A program made the translations under genes and the position numbers. A stretch of 64,000 nucleotides of DNA from Antennarius striatus (Eukaryota > Chordata > Actinopteri > Lophiiformes > Antennariidae), in contig NC_090789.1 of assembly GCF_040054535.1 (NCBI RefSeq), forward strand, positions 4,522,697-4,586,696. The letters run 5' to 3'. Below, one piece after another: positions 13,781-25,160 of the stretch; position 1 is the stretch's first letter, and each line of letters starts with the position of its first letter. Under the pieces are notes generated by a model. The model did no database searches. It was not told the DNA's origin and saw nothing but the letters and a program-made list of their open reading frames with translations.

Positions 13781-13784
13781 ACTT

Positions 13785-13880
13785 TGGAATTTCAAGGATT
13801 CTTCCTTGTCACCTGCTCAATTCTCCACCCAAGTTTCATGAACAAACAGACAGATCCGTTAATAAACAAACAAACCTTTA
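13785..13880 (+). repeat. Diverged teleost interspersed-repeat fragment
   Basis: Text of the form ACCTGCTCAATTCTCCACCC, then AAGTTTCATGAA, then a run of AAACA-type units. From memory this matches a dispersed repeat common in percomorph fish, which ends in a run of CAAA/AAACA units. The class is not determinable here, and a repeat-library search would settle it. Confidence 0.45.
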
Positions 13881-14049
13881 GGACAGGAGAATGACGTGTA
13901 AACGCACGACAACACGCAAGTCATTCTTACCGCAGGGTATGTTTTTGTTTCAATTTAAAGGCAATTCATACACACACACACACACAAAAAAAAAAACATC
14001 AGATAATAAAACTTTAAAGATGAAAATCATCAGAAGCGCAACATTTATT

Positions 14050-14330
14050 ACCCACTCCGGTCGTGCGGGGGATCCAACTTCCACGGTGATGAAAATTACG
14101 CGCACTTCCTCTTTAAAGGCAGAGACGCGCCGGGCGACGCCGATCCGCAGACCGTCCGTCCAGCTCTCTGCGCGCAGTGCGCAGCGCGTTCGCCCTCCTC
14201 GCAGAGGACTAGTTTATTCCCGTTGTAGACCAAAAAACGAACGGTTTCTGTCTAGAACTTGGATTTTCATTCCTTTTCCCCCCCCCTTTTTTTGTTTTTT
14301 GAGTGCGGAACCAACTTCACCGCAAGGAAA
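14050..14330 (+). promoter_or_regulatory. lratd2: CpG-rich 5' region / probable promoter of lratd2
   Basis: CpG and GC content rise sharply from about 14050 (for example GCGCGCAGTGCGCAGCGCG at about 14170-14188) after kilobases of AT-rich DNA, and stay high through the lratd2 coding exon. This is the pattern of a vertebrate CpG-island promoter. The transcription start is not visible; no convincing TATA box was seen. Confidence 0.5.
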
Positions 14331-14519
14331 TTGCAGGTCGATCCTGCACAGCTTCACCTGTGTGATTATTGTTGTCGATCAATTTGAAACCAGTTTGTTC
14401 TCTCAAGCTCCACTTGTTGATGGAGCGGTGAAAAGCAACCTAGGCAGTCGCATCCTTGAGGTTTTCCCTACGCGTAAAAACCTCCGTCCGATGTCAAGAA
14501 GTCAGGGAAGTTGGAACCT

Positions 14520-15449
<930 letters not shown>

Positions 15450-15475
15450 CCTGTCATCAAGTGGATGCCTTTCAG

Positions 15476-15481
15476 AATAAA
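15476..15481 (+). terminator. Candidate poly(A) signal for lratd2 (proximal)
   Basis: AATAAA only 27 nt after the stop codon; a second AATAAA lies at 15519-15524. Either would give a very short 3'UTR, and longer forms are possible. Confidence 0.35.
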
Positions 15482-15524
15482 AGCTTAGCTAGTACAGTAG
15501 CTTTTATCAAAAATACAAAATAAA

Positions 15525-16430
15525 AACAAAACAAAGTTTTACCATTCTTTCAGCAAGTTTTTATTCCTTTCTTGTCATTTAAACCTGAGAACACATCATA
15601 AGTCTATCATATGTCCGATTTCATGAGTCTATAATGATGTTATTGCCTTAAAGCCACAATCTTTAATGTCCTCTGGTGCATAAGGGCCTCCTAGGAGTCT
15701 CTATAGTGCCAGAATGTACCTTCTTGAAAAGCTTTGCCTCTGGTCTCGTCACGAGTGTGTAAGTAGAGAGAATGTTTCTGTATTCATAGTGTGACCTGTT
15801 ATCTGATCCTGGTTTAAACTCACTCAGACAGCCAAGCGTGTGCTCGCTGAATACAGGAAGGGTTCTTTCTGCTTTTTTTTGTGTTTCTTTTGAGGGGAAT
15901 TCTTACACCAGAACATCTAACTAAAATGTCTGATCAAAGTGTGTCTTATCTCCACGCAGATTTAAAGCAAACCATTCTGGTCTGTGATGTCATATTCGTG
16001 TACGAGAATACAATTCAGCTCTTCGAACGCATCATGTCCTGTGTAGTAAATTAATGGTGTATCTAAAATGTTTCAAATCACCTTCATGTGATTTCAGAGT
16101 TTCAAGAAAATGAATGAAAAATTGCTGGTTATGAAGGTTAAAGTCTTGGATCTTGTGTGATCAAATAATACAGATATAATATGAATCAGGTTTGACACAT
16201 TTTCCCAATTCTGTTGTTTTCTTCTGGAAAACCCATAGAACATTATAGATTTTGTTTTGTTTCCCCAATGTTTGTTATTTTTTCCGCAACTTTTGCTCCA
16301 TTGGAGCAAAAACAAAAATCTGGCATCTCAGGAAAGTCCGTGTGACTTTGGAATAAGTAGTTAATGGGGTTTTAAAGATGAAATTAGAGGAACCAAGGCC
16401 AAAGACTCCCTTTTAGTTAAATTAAAACAT
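15525..16430. other. Intergenic, start of lratd2-trib1 gene desert
   Basis: No coding potential recognised. AT-rich single-copy DNA that may include more lratd2 3'UTR. Confidence 0.5.
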
Positions 16431-16439
16431 AACTCAAAG

Positions 16440-16650
16440 TTTAAAAAAAAGAAGATGATCATAGCTTAATCTTTTTGTGTGGATCTTCTCCAAAAGTCAT
16501 CACTTCTTCCAAGTTTCATAAAAACCCATAAATCAGTTTATGCATAACTGATAAAAAATGCTAAATTAAAAAAAGTTTGAAATGTAAAAAAAAAAAAAAG
16601 TAGAAATAAATCATAGATCTGCTCCTCCATCCACACCCACTACAAATTTT
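16440..16650 (+). repeat. Diverged teleost interspersed-repeat fragment
   Basis: Contains the sequence order 'tgtggatcttctccaaaagt', 'cacttcttccaagtttcata', then 'aaccataa'-like AT text. This resembles the same broad class of teleost dispersed repeat as the fragment at 13785 (TTTCATGAAAAT-type core). Heavily diverged, class unknown. Confidence 0.35.
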
Positions 16651-16689
16651 CATTATTATGTGTTGGTTACACTGAACTTAATCTGACCA

Positions 16690-17230
16690 CACATCTGTGT
16701 AGGTTGTCATTCATCCAGGTCTTGGTTCTCCAAAGCTGTTTAAATCAATCCATTGGACTTTAAGAAAGTTTCTTGAAGACTTTTCAGCTCTCATCCAAGA
16801 GGCTTCTTCAATTCTTAAGCTATTCTGACTATATGTGATTGTTCCATTCAAATAGTAGCATTTGCTGCTAGACTAAAGGTTGTAATGGGTGCAAAAACTG
16901 CTTTTTCATCGGTCAGCTGGGTGCAGTACTGGTGTTCCTGCCAAATGTTGTCTCATATTAACAGAAGGAAGCCAGAAGCACCAGAGTCCACCTGTCCAAC
17001 ACAACAAGGTCCACATCCTCAAGAGATCTTGGTGTGTGTGTTTTTTCTTTCTTTTGGGCCACATTGGAGTCTGATGCTTTCACACCCGTCCAAATGAACT
17101 GCTTTAGGTTTTCGTTTTTTTTAAAGGGCGTAAGAAGTTGGCTCATTTTTAACGGAACCAACATCCCTGTATCCGGTGCTACAGGGGGAACACCTGCTAC
17201 CTCATTAGTCAACTCTTCCACCAAAACGTC
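16690..17230 (-). mobile_element. Decayed retroelement fragment, resembles a GIY-YIG (Penelope-like) ORF end plus 3' repeat
   Basis: Read on the minus strand, 16690-16815 carries the familiar teleost repeat text TGAAGAAGCCTCTTGGATGA, a run containing GTCTTCAAGAAACTT, and ACCTGGATGAATGA. Just upstream on that strand the broken frame gives SLEDVDLVVLDRW, which recalls the SFEDxxVxILDREERWFERG stretch seen downstream of GIY-YIG endonuclease domains in fish retroelements. The match decays after a stop. No intact domain or terminal repeats are present, so this is an old truncated copy. Family naming is from memory. Confidence 0.45.
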
Positions 17231-18940
17231 GTGCTGAGTTCTGCCTCAGAGCTTAGCAACTGGTCGACCAATTGATTTGATCACAGACACGAACATGATC
17301 AACAGCCATTCTAGCAATTTTAGTTGTTTTTCAAAAAAAAGAAGAAGAAAACATGCACTTGTTTCTGCCTCCCTCCGGACTTATCCACCATATAATGGAT
17401 GTTTTTTGTTTTTTTTATCTGTCGGATCACCGACAGAAATTTCAAATTTCCTTAGGTGCTGTTCTACCAAATTCGGCAACACCGTCCTGATTGTGGTGTT
17501 CAACATTAAGATTGTTTCAGAGAGAACATTTTATTTAACAGTATAAACTGTGACGGAAGAAATACTCCTTGATGAAACCAGAATTCTTATTTGTAGCCCT
17601 GCTGACAGGAATCAGGCATAGAGAAAATTTTTTTTTGCATAAAATTCAAACTGATGAAAAATTTAGGCAGCGGTGTCCAAACTACAGTCCAAACTACAAC
17701 TGTGGCCTGCAGTGCATTTTAAATTCTATTACTTCATTTAAAAAACTTAAATGTAGCCAGAGCATGAAACTGACTTGTAATTATTGGTTTCACCACTAGA
17801 GGAGCCACCCCCATTGACTGAAGACTCATCAACACAGCAGCTTCTCTCTACAGATTAATCGATAACAAATATTGCAAGAGATCATCAAAAATGTCAGAAT
17901 TAAAGAAATGCAAGATAGAAAATGAGCACAGAACATATCAGACTGACAACACTAAAGTCAGAAATAACGTGCCTGGAAAAGATCCATGAAATCAACGTGA
18001 GACGAATTGAAGGCTTGTCTGTTAAAAATTAGTTACTAATGGAAGAAGATCCTTAATATACCAGGATATTTGGATGTAAAATTGTACAACAGAAATCCTA
18101 ATTCATGTGCAATACTTTAACTAGGCCCTGAAAAAAAAATGCAGTTTACACTTAACTAGAATTTGCAAATAATCACCACAGAGTAATTTTTGTGGCTTTA
18201 GAGCAGTTTTTTCTTGACACTTGGTTGGCCTTGAGAATCACAAAGGAACATTCATATACAGTTTTATAACTGTTGCATTGCATAGAGAGAAAGAAAGCTC
18301 ATTGTTCCCTGATAAGCTCACGCAGTTCTTGTTGCAAAACTCGGTACCAGCTGTGGTTTTCCCACTGATAATCCCCCAAACATTTGGTAGATATTCACCT
18401 ACAGAAAAACATTCGGTGACTATACTGCCTGACCACATATGGATCATGCCAACCTTGAAGGAGACGACTGTGGAGTGAAGTCACAGTCTTCACGTCTCTG
18501 ATTCCACTCCTTTGTCGCTCTGCGTGTTTTATACAATTACATTTTAACACAGAATTACAATATCGTCGCACTGAATTGTTTAACGCAGGAAAGGAGATAC
18601 AGCAGAGCTCCATCGTGAAACATTTAGCTGCCTAATTTAGAAACAAATAATCCCCACTATTTGATATTGGTCTCCATTTGATCTGCCGTATCAATAGATA
18701 TTCTTTCATAATGATCGCTGGGGGCAATATGACCGTTTTGTCTGTCTGGGGAATTTTCTGTTGAACTAAGAGCAGTTTAACAAGACATGACTGCAGCTGT
18801 GCAAACACTGCTGATTGAATCTGCTGGTGTATAAATGGAAGAACATCCTATATGTTTGACAGATTAACTATAGATTTCAGGTCTCTTTTGTCCATTTGGG
18901 GGACTGTAAATAGCTTGTGGGTTTAAATGTGAGTATGAAT
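17231..18940. other. Intergenic, no gene seen
   Basis: AT-rich single-copy-looking DNA. Short frames such as 18221-18478 have no recognisable features. Confidence 0.5.
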
Positions 18941-18949
18941 GGTCGTCTT

Positions 18950-19040
18950 TCTTTCCTGTGTAACCAGGTGATGAACTGGTGACTCATCTAGGGTCAGCTG
19001 GGATAGGCTCCAGCCCCCACACCTCACCATAAAGTAAGAA
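18950..19040 (-). repeat. LINE-tail-like teleost repeat fragment
   Basis: 'GGTGACTCATCTAGGGTCAG' followed by 'CTGGGATAGGCTCCAGCCCC' closely resembles a very common teleost interspersed repeat end, usually written on the opposite strand as GGGGCTGGAGCCTATCCCAGCTGAC. The same kind of tail occurs in + orientation at 37803. Confidence 0.65.
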
Positions 19041-20830
19041 AGTGTCGGCTTTTGGACTTGTGAAACCAGCGATATCGATATGCAGCGATTATTAACGGGT
19101 TCTGTTCTCACAAACTATTTTCTTTATTAGACCACGTAAAGGCCTGAGAAGGTGGAAGCACTCAGGATTTAGAAGCAAATAATTGAGAAAAGTGAAATGA
19201 AAATTGACTTGTTTTGTATATACTTTTGCAGCTTCACTGTACATTTAAATTTCATCGACTTCTACAGAGGGTATGAATGTAATTTCACTAAGAAGGAAGT
19301 CTTTTGTGGAGTGTTTGTGTTTAAATCACGCAAGAACACAAAAAAACATCAAAAAGTCACTTGATATCAAGTCAGGACCCTCTCTAGATGTCACACCTAC
19401 TGACTCTAAAGTAGGAAGGAGTGAATTTTTGACCACTAGTGTTCCAAAATCTGTTTTAGGATGACTTTTATGCTTGTCTGAGGTCAAACAGAGCAGGACT
19501 GACTGAATTAAAATCAATGGACAGGTACGTTTACGTCGTAGGACCTGGACTGTTTGTGTGACGTAATCCCAGAGCCATAAAGGTTGGAACACTTTAAGCT
19601 ACTAGCTGAACCTAGCTGAAGAACCAGTAGGGCCTCTCTAAACCAACCCCTAACCACAGCAGCGGTTCTACATCCACCACAAAGGACTGCAGAGGAGCCA
19701 CCGTTCCTCTGTGTTGTCTGCGGCACCAGCAGGCGTCTGCCGGCAATGAATTAGCTCTGAAATCCCTCTGCACGCTACCCGCTGAGGCCCAGACAATGGG
19801 CCAGCACAGTTAGCGACTGGTAAACAGACCGGAGCATTTGGCAGCTTACAAAACAAAAAAGAACTTTAAATAAATAGCTAAAACAGCGTGACACTGGGAG
19901 GTGAATTTGACATGTGGCTAGAAGCATGACTCGTAATGGCTGCTGAAGAAATAACCAGCAGAATAAACAACTGTTTGCCAACAGACAGGGCTCTGGAGTA
20001 TATTGACCGTTGTTTACTGACGACTTGTAGTCTTCATCAATAAACCCTTAAAAAAATTTTTTTGCGTGCTGCTGTGATGTTACACTGTGCTGGAACAGAT
20101 TGTACAACATATCTTTCTGTTTCTGTGTTTTATGATGCTTTCTTTTCCTTGGTTAGCATTTTATCACACTAGAAACAAAGTGAACTTTTCGCGCGTTTGC
20201 TTGGACTTGTTCGTCGTGTACGTAGGTGACAAATCTGCTGATGTGTATGAACGTGTGACATCTGTGTCCTACTGATAAATACATCTTTGGCGCTCCCTTG
20301 CCGTCTGTCATCCACCACCTCTGAATTATTAGCATTAAGCATATTCTATTTTTATCTAGTGCGCCTCCCTTGTGGTTTGTTGATAGGGTGTGCAGTGCTC
20401 TTAGCGCTGTTACTGTGAAGCAGCATAAACTGTCTCCGAGGCCATTCCTGTTGATGGGATGTGAAAGCTCAGACATAGCAGAGGAGACCCAATTATAATC
20501 AACTGTCAGCGCTCACCTACAGGTGCATCAGCCTGCTGCTGCTGCCGGGTCGGCTTTGTGTCCATAGGCTGACTGGATGAGTTTAGTTGCATTAGAACAA
20601 AGTGAGACATTGAAAAGCAATATTTTAACAGGTTTTGCTTTCTTTAATTTGTACTCAGGAACAATTTGTTTCCTGTCTTCTTCAATGCACAGTTGGATGC
20701 AATGTCATAAAACAACTAAAAGAACCGTCCCTTATTAACATACTTTAGTAACTATACACTGTAACTTCACCAGCCTTTATACTTATGAAGCATACAGTAT
20801 TCAAAGAGAAGAGAAGATGCCATTCAATGC
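19041..20830. other. Intergenic, no gene seen
   Basis: Single-copy-looking sequence without a recognisable frame, RNA gene or repeat beyond short A/T runs. Confidence 0.5.
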
Positions 20831-20831
20831 T

Positions 20832-21074
20832 ATGCGATACGATACAATACAATATGATACAATGTGATGCAATATGATACGATACAAAATCAAACTTTAT
20901 AAATAAAGTCAATTTTGTATATCGTATTGTATGGTATCGTATCATATTGCATCACAAACAGACACGATGTGATGCAATATGATACGATATAATACGATAC
21001 GATGTGATACGATACGATATAATACGGTACGATGTGATACGATACGATGTGATACGATACGATGTGATATAATA
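20832..21074. repeat. GATAC/GATAT-type tandem array with internal orientation switch
   Basis: Degenerate 5- and 10-nt units (GATAC, GATACGATGT, GATGTGATAC). From about 20832 to 20886 units read GATAC on +. From about 20917 to 20957 they read GTATC, the reverse complement. From about 20965 they read GATAC on + again. The first switch flanks about 30 nt containing a near-palindrome, ACTTTATAAATAAAGT. The first and second blocks can form a long imperfect hairpin. Confidence 0.85.
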
Positions 21075-22073
21075 CTCTGACTATGATGGCATTCAGGAAA
21101 AGTCTTATACTTTACCAATGAGCCCCTTTTCCAATGCGAGGCAAGGCATTATGTGTGACAAGAATGCATATATTACTCAGACAGTTTTCAGGCGGAGGCT
21201 GTGAAATCGGAAATTCGCCTATTATTCTCCTGCTGATCATTAAACGAGAACATTGATATCTGTCTGTTCACAAAGTCTGAAGCTGGAGACTGTAGTCTCA
21301 ACAGAACCAGTAACTTACTTAAGTTTCCACTGGTTGCTTGGCAACTGCATCTGACCAACACACAGTCCACCACATTACCCAGTGTGACACTTCAAATAGT
21401 CCTTTTTAATGCTTTGTATTTTGTACTTGATTAACAAACAAGATATAAAATGTTAATTAATGACTTTCAAAGATGCTTTATTTGCTTCAGGCAGAACTGG
21501 GATGGTTGTTTCCCCACTGTCTCCGTCAGATAACCGCCTACTCTCTGTAGAAACATATTTACAATCGACATGAGCATTGTATTCATATTCTAATCTAACT
21601 CCTGGGAAGAAACAAATAATCATATTTCCCCAAAGGCTGGACAATTCATCTAATGATCGTGAAAAATATCAACAACAGCAGAACATAATACAATTATGAT
21701 GTTGTTATTGTTACAATCATACTTCTACAATACAAGAAATGTTGGAACCTTATAAATATGCTATAATTTTCATTACAGATTTTAAAGCTTGAAGGTCAAT
21801 AGGTCAATTATAAATGTCTTCCTTAAATACAAGTATTCAAAGTAACAAATATAACTGCATCTATTGCAGACGTTTAGGATTGATGTTTGTCTGTCTTTGT
21901 GAATGGCTCTATCTGGACAAACAGACAGGATGTATACAAGAGTTGTGTGATTTCACCTGCCAGGCTGGGTAATAGTGAGTAATAGTCGATCACGATAGCA
22001 ACGCTCACAAGCCTCTCTTTGTGTATTTGCCATGCCTTAAGAAATGGAGCAGAAGTATGTGTGTGCTTGTGCA

Positions 22074-22080
<7 letters not shown>

Positions 22081-22109
<29 letters not shown>
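22081..22109. repeat. (GT)n microsatellite
   Basis: Pure GT run of about 29 nt, preceded by interrupted GT text from 22057. Confidence 0.9.
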
Positions 22110-22110
<1 letters not shown>

Positions 22111-22272
22111 CAGAGAGAGACTAGGCAGCTTCAGAGAAAAAATAAACAACACCGAACAAAAAAAGAAGCAATCCCTGAAACAAAAGCATTAGTCATCACA
22201 CGTTAGCCAGTGAAAGAGCTTTTATGAATGAATTCACAATTTAAAGGGTTAACCCTTCTTTATGCACTTTAT

Positions 22273-22378
22273 AATAGGACTTTATAAGTCCTATTATGTG
22301 TCAATATATATTATAGAATATATATTATAGAATTCTTTATGTAGAGTCCTATTACGTGTCAATATATATTATAGAATT
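22273..22378. repeat. Perfect short hairpin plus tandem duplication
   Basis: 22273-22295 is a 10-nt perfect inverted repeat (AATAGGACTT / AAGTCCTATT) with a 3-nt loop. Its right arm starts a unit of about 33 nt (AGTCCTATTAYGTGTCAATA followed by TATATTATAGAAT), present at 22287-22319 and again at 22345-22378 with one base change. Confidence 0.8.
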
Positions 22379-22559
22379 AAACACATTAGAGAAAATTATA
22401 AATCACTTTAATCATTTTTTTTCATGCTTTGTGTGCAACGTTTGGTCTCCAGAGATCACATTTAGGACTCTTTAAGTGTTTGTAAAAGTGGTCATCAAGT
22501 GAGCCAACAGTATTGTCAAGGCTTTCTTATATTCAATTTGTTTTTTTCTCTAAACAATT

Positions 22560-25160
22560 CCCTTTCCCATTACTAGGAAGGCTGCCTTCATTTGAGCTCC
22601 ATCATTGAGTGGCACGAGTGAAATGCCAAAGAGGCAGGTGTTTGCCCCGGCTTTGTTTGCCTCCACCGTTGTCCTGTCTCTCCGGAGATCGCCGGCCATT
22701 TGAGATGAGAGGGCTTTGTGTGCTTGGGGGGTGGGTGGGTGGGGGGTCACCTGAGTCATATTGATTGGCTTGTTATAAATTATTTCAATCAGCTACATAA
22801 ATGGATATGAATCAATTAGTATCGGAACTTTTAGCATCAACAGTCACCTTGCAGTCTCTGACGTGAGACCAAGAAGCCAAGAGCGAATTTACATACTGTA
22901 ACCGACCAGTAAAGGCTTTTCTCTTCTGTTTAAACGCACCATTAAGCCATTAAATTGGAGAACTGGAGATCAGAGTGTGTAAGTCAAAGGACGAGGTCGA
23001 CCATTTCTTCTTATCGCCGTCTTATCTGTTTACACAGCTGTATGGGTCGGCTTCCCAACGGGAGAACGCCACAACAAATAAGCCCAACTCTTTAGTATGA
23101 GCAAGGCTCATTACATTGTGTGTATTCTACAAGGGCAATGGGCTTTTCCCTTCATCCATTCAATTAGGAATTCCTATCTGGACATCTGGATGGCTCTAAC
23201 ATTTAATTTGACAATAATTTCCTATTTGTAGTTTAATGATTCAGCAGTTGTTTGGAGTGCTGATGCGTTTTATTAACTAATTATCCGTGTTTGCAGAGTC
23301 CTCCTTTCACTCAACCCGTCTCTGCAGAGCTTGCTGCAGACAAACATCAGTATTAATAGCAATTTGTCAAAGAATATACCAGCTCAAGCATATGCAATGA
23401 AACACGTACGTGCTTGCAGGTGTTGAACGCCTAAGTCGGGTCGGAGATGAGTCACCCACAACGTTCTGCATAAAGTCCAGACTGTGCAGGTGAGGTGAAG
23501 TGAGGGTGTATTGAGTGTGCTATCTCCATCTTTGTCTTAAACATACAAAATATGTGAGATCAGACAGTTATTGGTGTGTGAATTATATATAAATTTGAAA
23601 TATATGAGAGTATCTCTGGCAGAACTTGGGGACATATTACGGCTGAACTATGCGGATCAGGCTCCATCCCCTGAATTTACACCCTCATTATGTGACGGCC
23701 TCTGCATAGACGGCGTCGGTTCAGATCCCTTCTGGCCACAGTTGTTCTACTGTCTGGAATAATCAGGCCTTCTGAGAGTCTTCAGAGACTGTTTAAAGCA
23801 AGACAGCTTATAAGAAACGGTAATGGGAAGGAAGGAGGTACTCCAAAATCCATTTGCGTCCTGACCTTAGTCCTTGTGCGGCCAACAAACTTAACAGCAA
23901 ATTTCACGAGGCTGTCGGCGGGCGTACTTGTTTTGCAGTGTGATAATTTTGAAAGCACAGAAAATTGCACTGCACCACGTTGCCAGTGTTCCTGTTTACG
24001 TGCACATGTGGGACTTCGTAATGATTGTCGTCTGTTCACTAAGTCATTTAAAAAAAAAGGAGAAAAAAAAAGGTCATTTTCAAAGTTCACTGGAGTGTTC
24101 CCCATTTGTCCAATTACATCACCTGACTTTTGGCTATTTGCAAAAATGATGCCCATTTGTCTACCCTGATAAAGCCGCTGATTTAAAGAAAGTGCATCCA
24201 CATAATAGTACGGTGGAGGAATTGCTCCACAAATGCGGTCTTGTTGTATTTTTCAATGTTATTACTCCGCTTTTCAGACATTCTTTTTTATTAGATTAGA
24301 AGAGCACATGATGCAAATAGGCCATAATGGCATATTCTCCCGAGCCTCTGCTGAAACAGAACATACTGGTTATATAATTTTTATGGCGGATTGTTGTACG
24401 ACTGCCCATCTCTGATGGTCTGGTGCGCACAGCTCAGGTGACGCTCTAACTGGCACATGCCATCTGTCTGGAAATCTGGGGACTTAAGGTGTTGCTCCAA
24501 ATGCAAGCCGCTGTCATCTTCATTATAAAAATTGGAGCAAGATGGCAATCTGTCTCTCCCAAAAGCTGAACTTGTTTCTTTCTAAAGATTTCTATAAGCT
24601 GTTGAGGTCAGGAATCCTGGCAGCTGAGTGATCTCAAAGCAAAGACCAAGAGACAAAGGGGAATTTGAATTCACGGCCCGCCGATCGCTTGGGACTTAGG
24701 TGCACCCCCCCCCCCTCTGTGACTTGATCAGCTTCAGGAGATAGCTGTCTCATCTCTCCTGGCAGAGTTAAGGGCTTTGCCTTACCTGTCTCTTCAGAGA
24801 GGCCATTTGCTCAGATAGAGTGTCAGTATGCTGAGCCTCTTCAGCTTACCATTCCACAGGCGGCCAAGATGCTGTCGCTAAGAGAGAATTGACTCCTCTG
24901 GAATGGTACATGAATCTGAGTTTTCACAATTTTTTATGTGTCATATCAGTATTCATGTAATTGTCTCTTTCTCCAGTTCTCCCCTTGATTCTGTGTTCGT
25001 TGTTCGTGCCGTGTCCAGGGAACGCATTAGGGCCAAATGAGCATCCGCTTACTAATTGCTGCTCATTTGTGTCAGCGTTTGCCTTCCAAATGCAAGAAAT
25101 GTGGCAAGTAAGAATAACAGCTGGTTGGATCAGCCTGTGTGAGTGAACCTTGACCTCCAC
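22560..25160. other. Long block of repeat-poor non-coding DNA, candidate regulatory region
   Basis: Over 2.5 kb with few microsatellites, mixed composition and no coding frame. It includes homeodomain-type cores such as CTAATTA at about 23277-23283 and a four-run G tract at 22726. The texture is that of conserved non-coding DNA flanking developmental genes, but conservation cannot be seen from one sequence. Confidence 0.3.
22726..22746 (+). other. G-quadruplex-type motif
   Basis: Four G runs (6, 3, 3 and 6 G) separated by single T bases, 21 nt in total. It meets the strict G3+N1-7 pattern with minimal loops. Confidence 0.8.
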
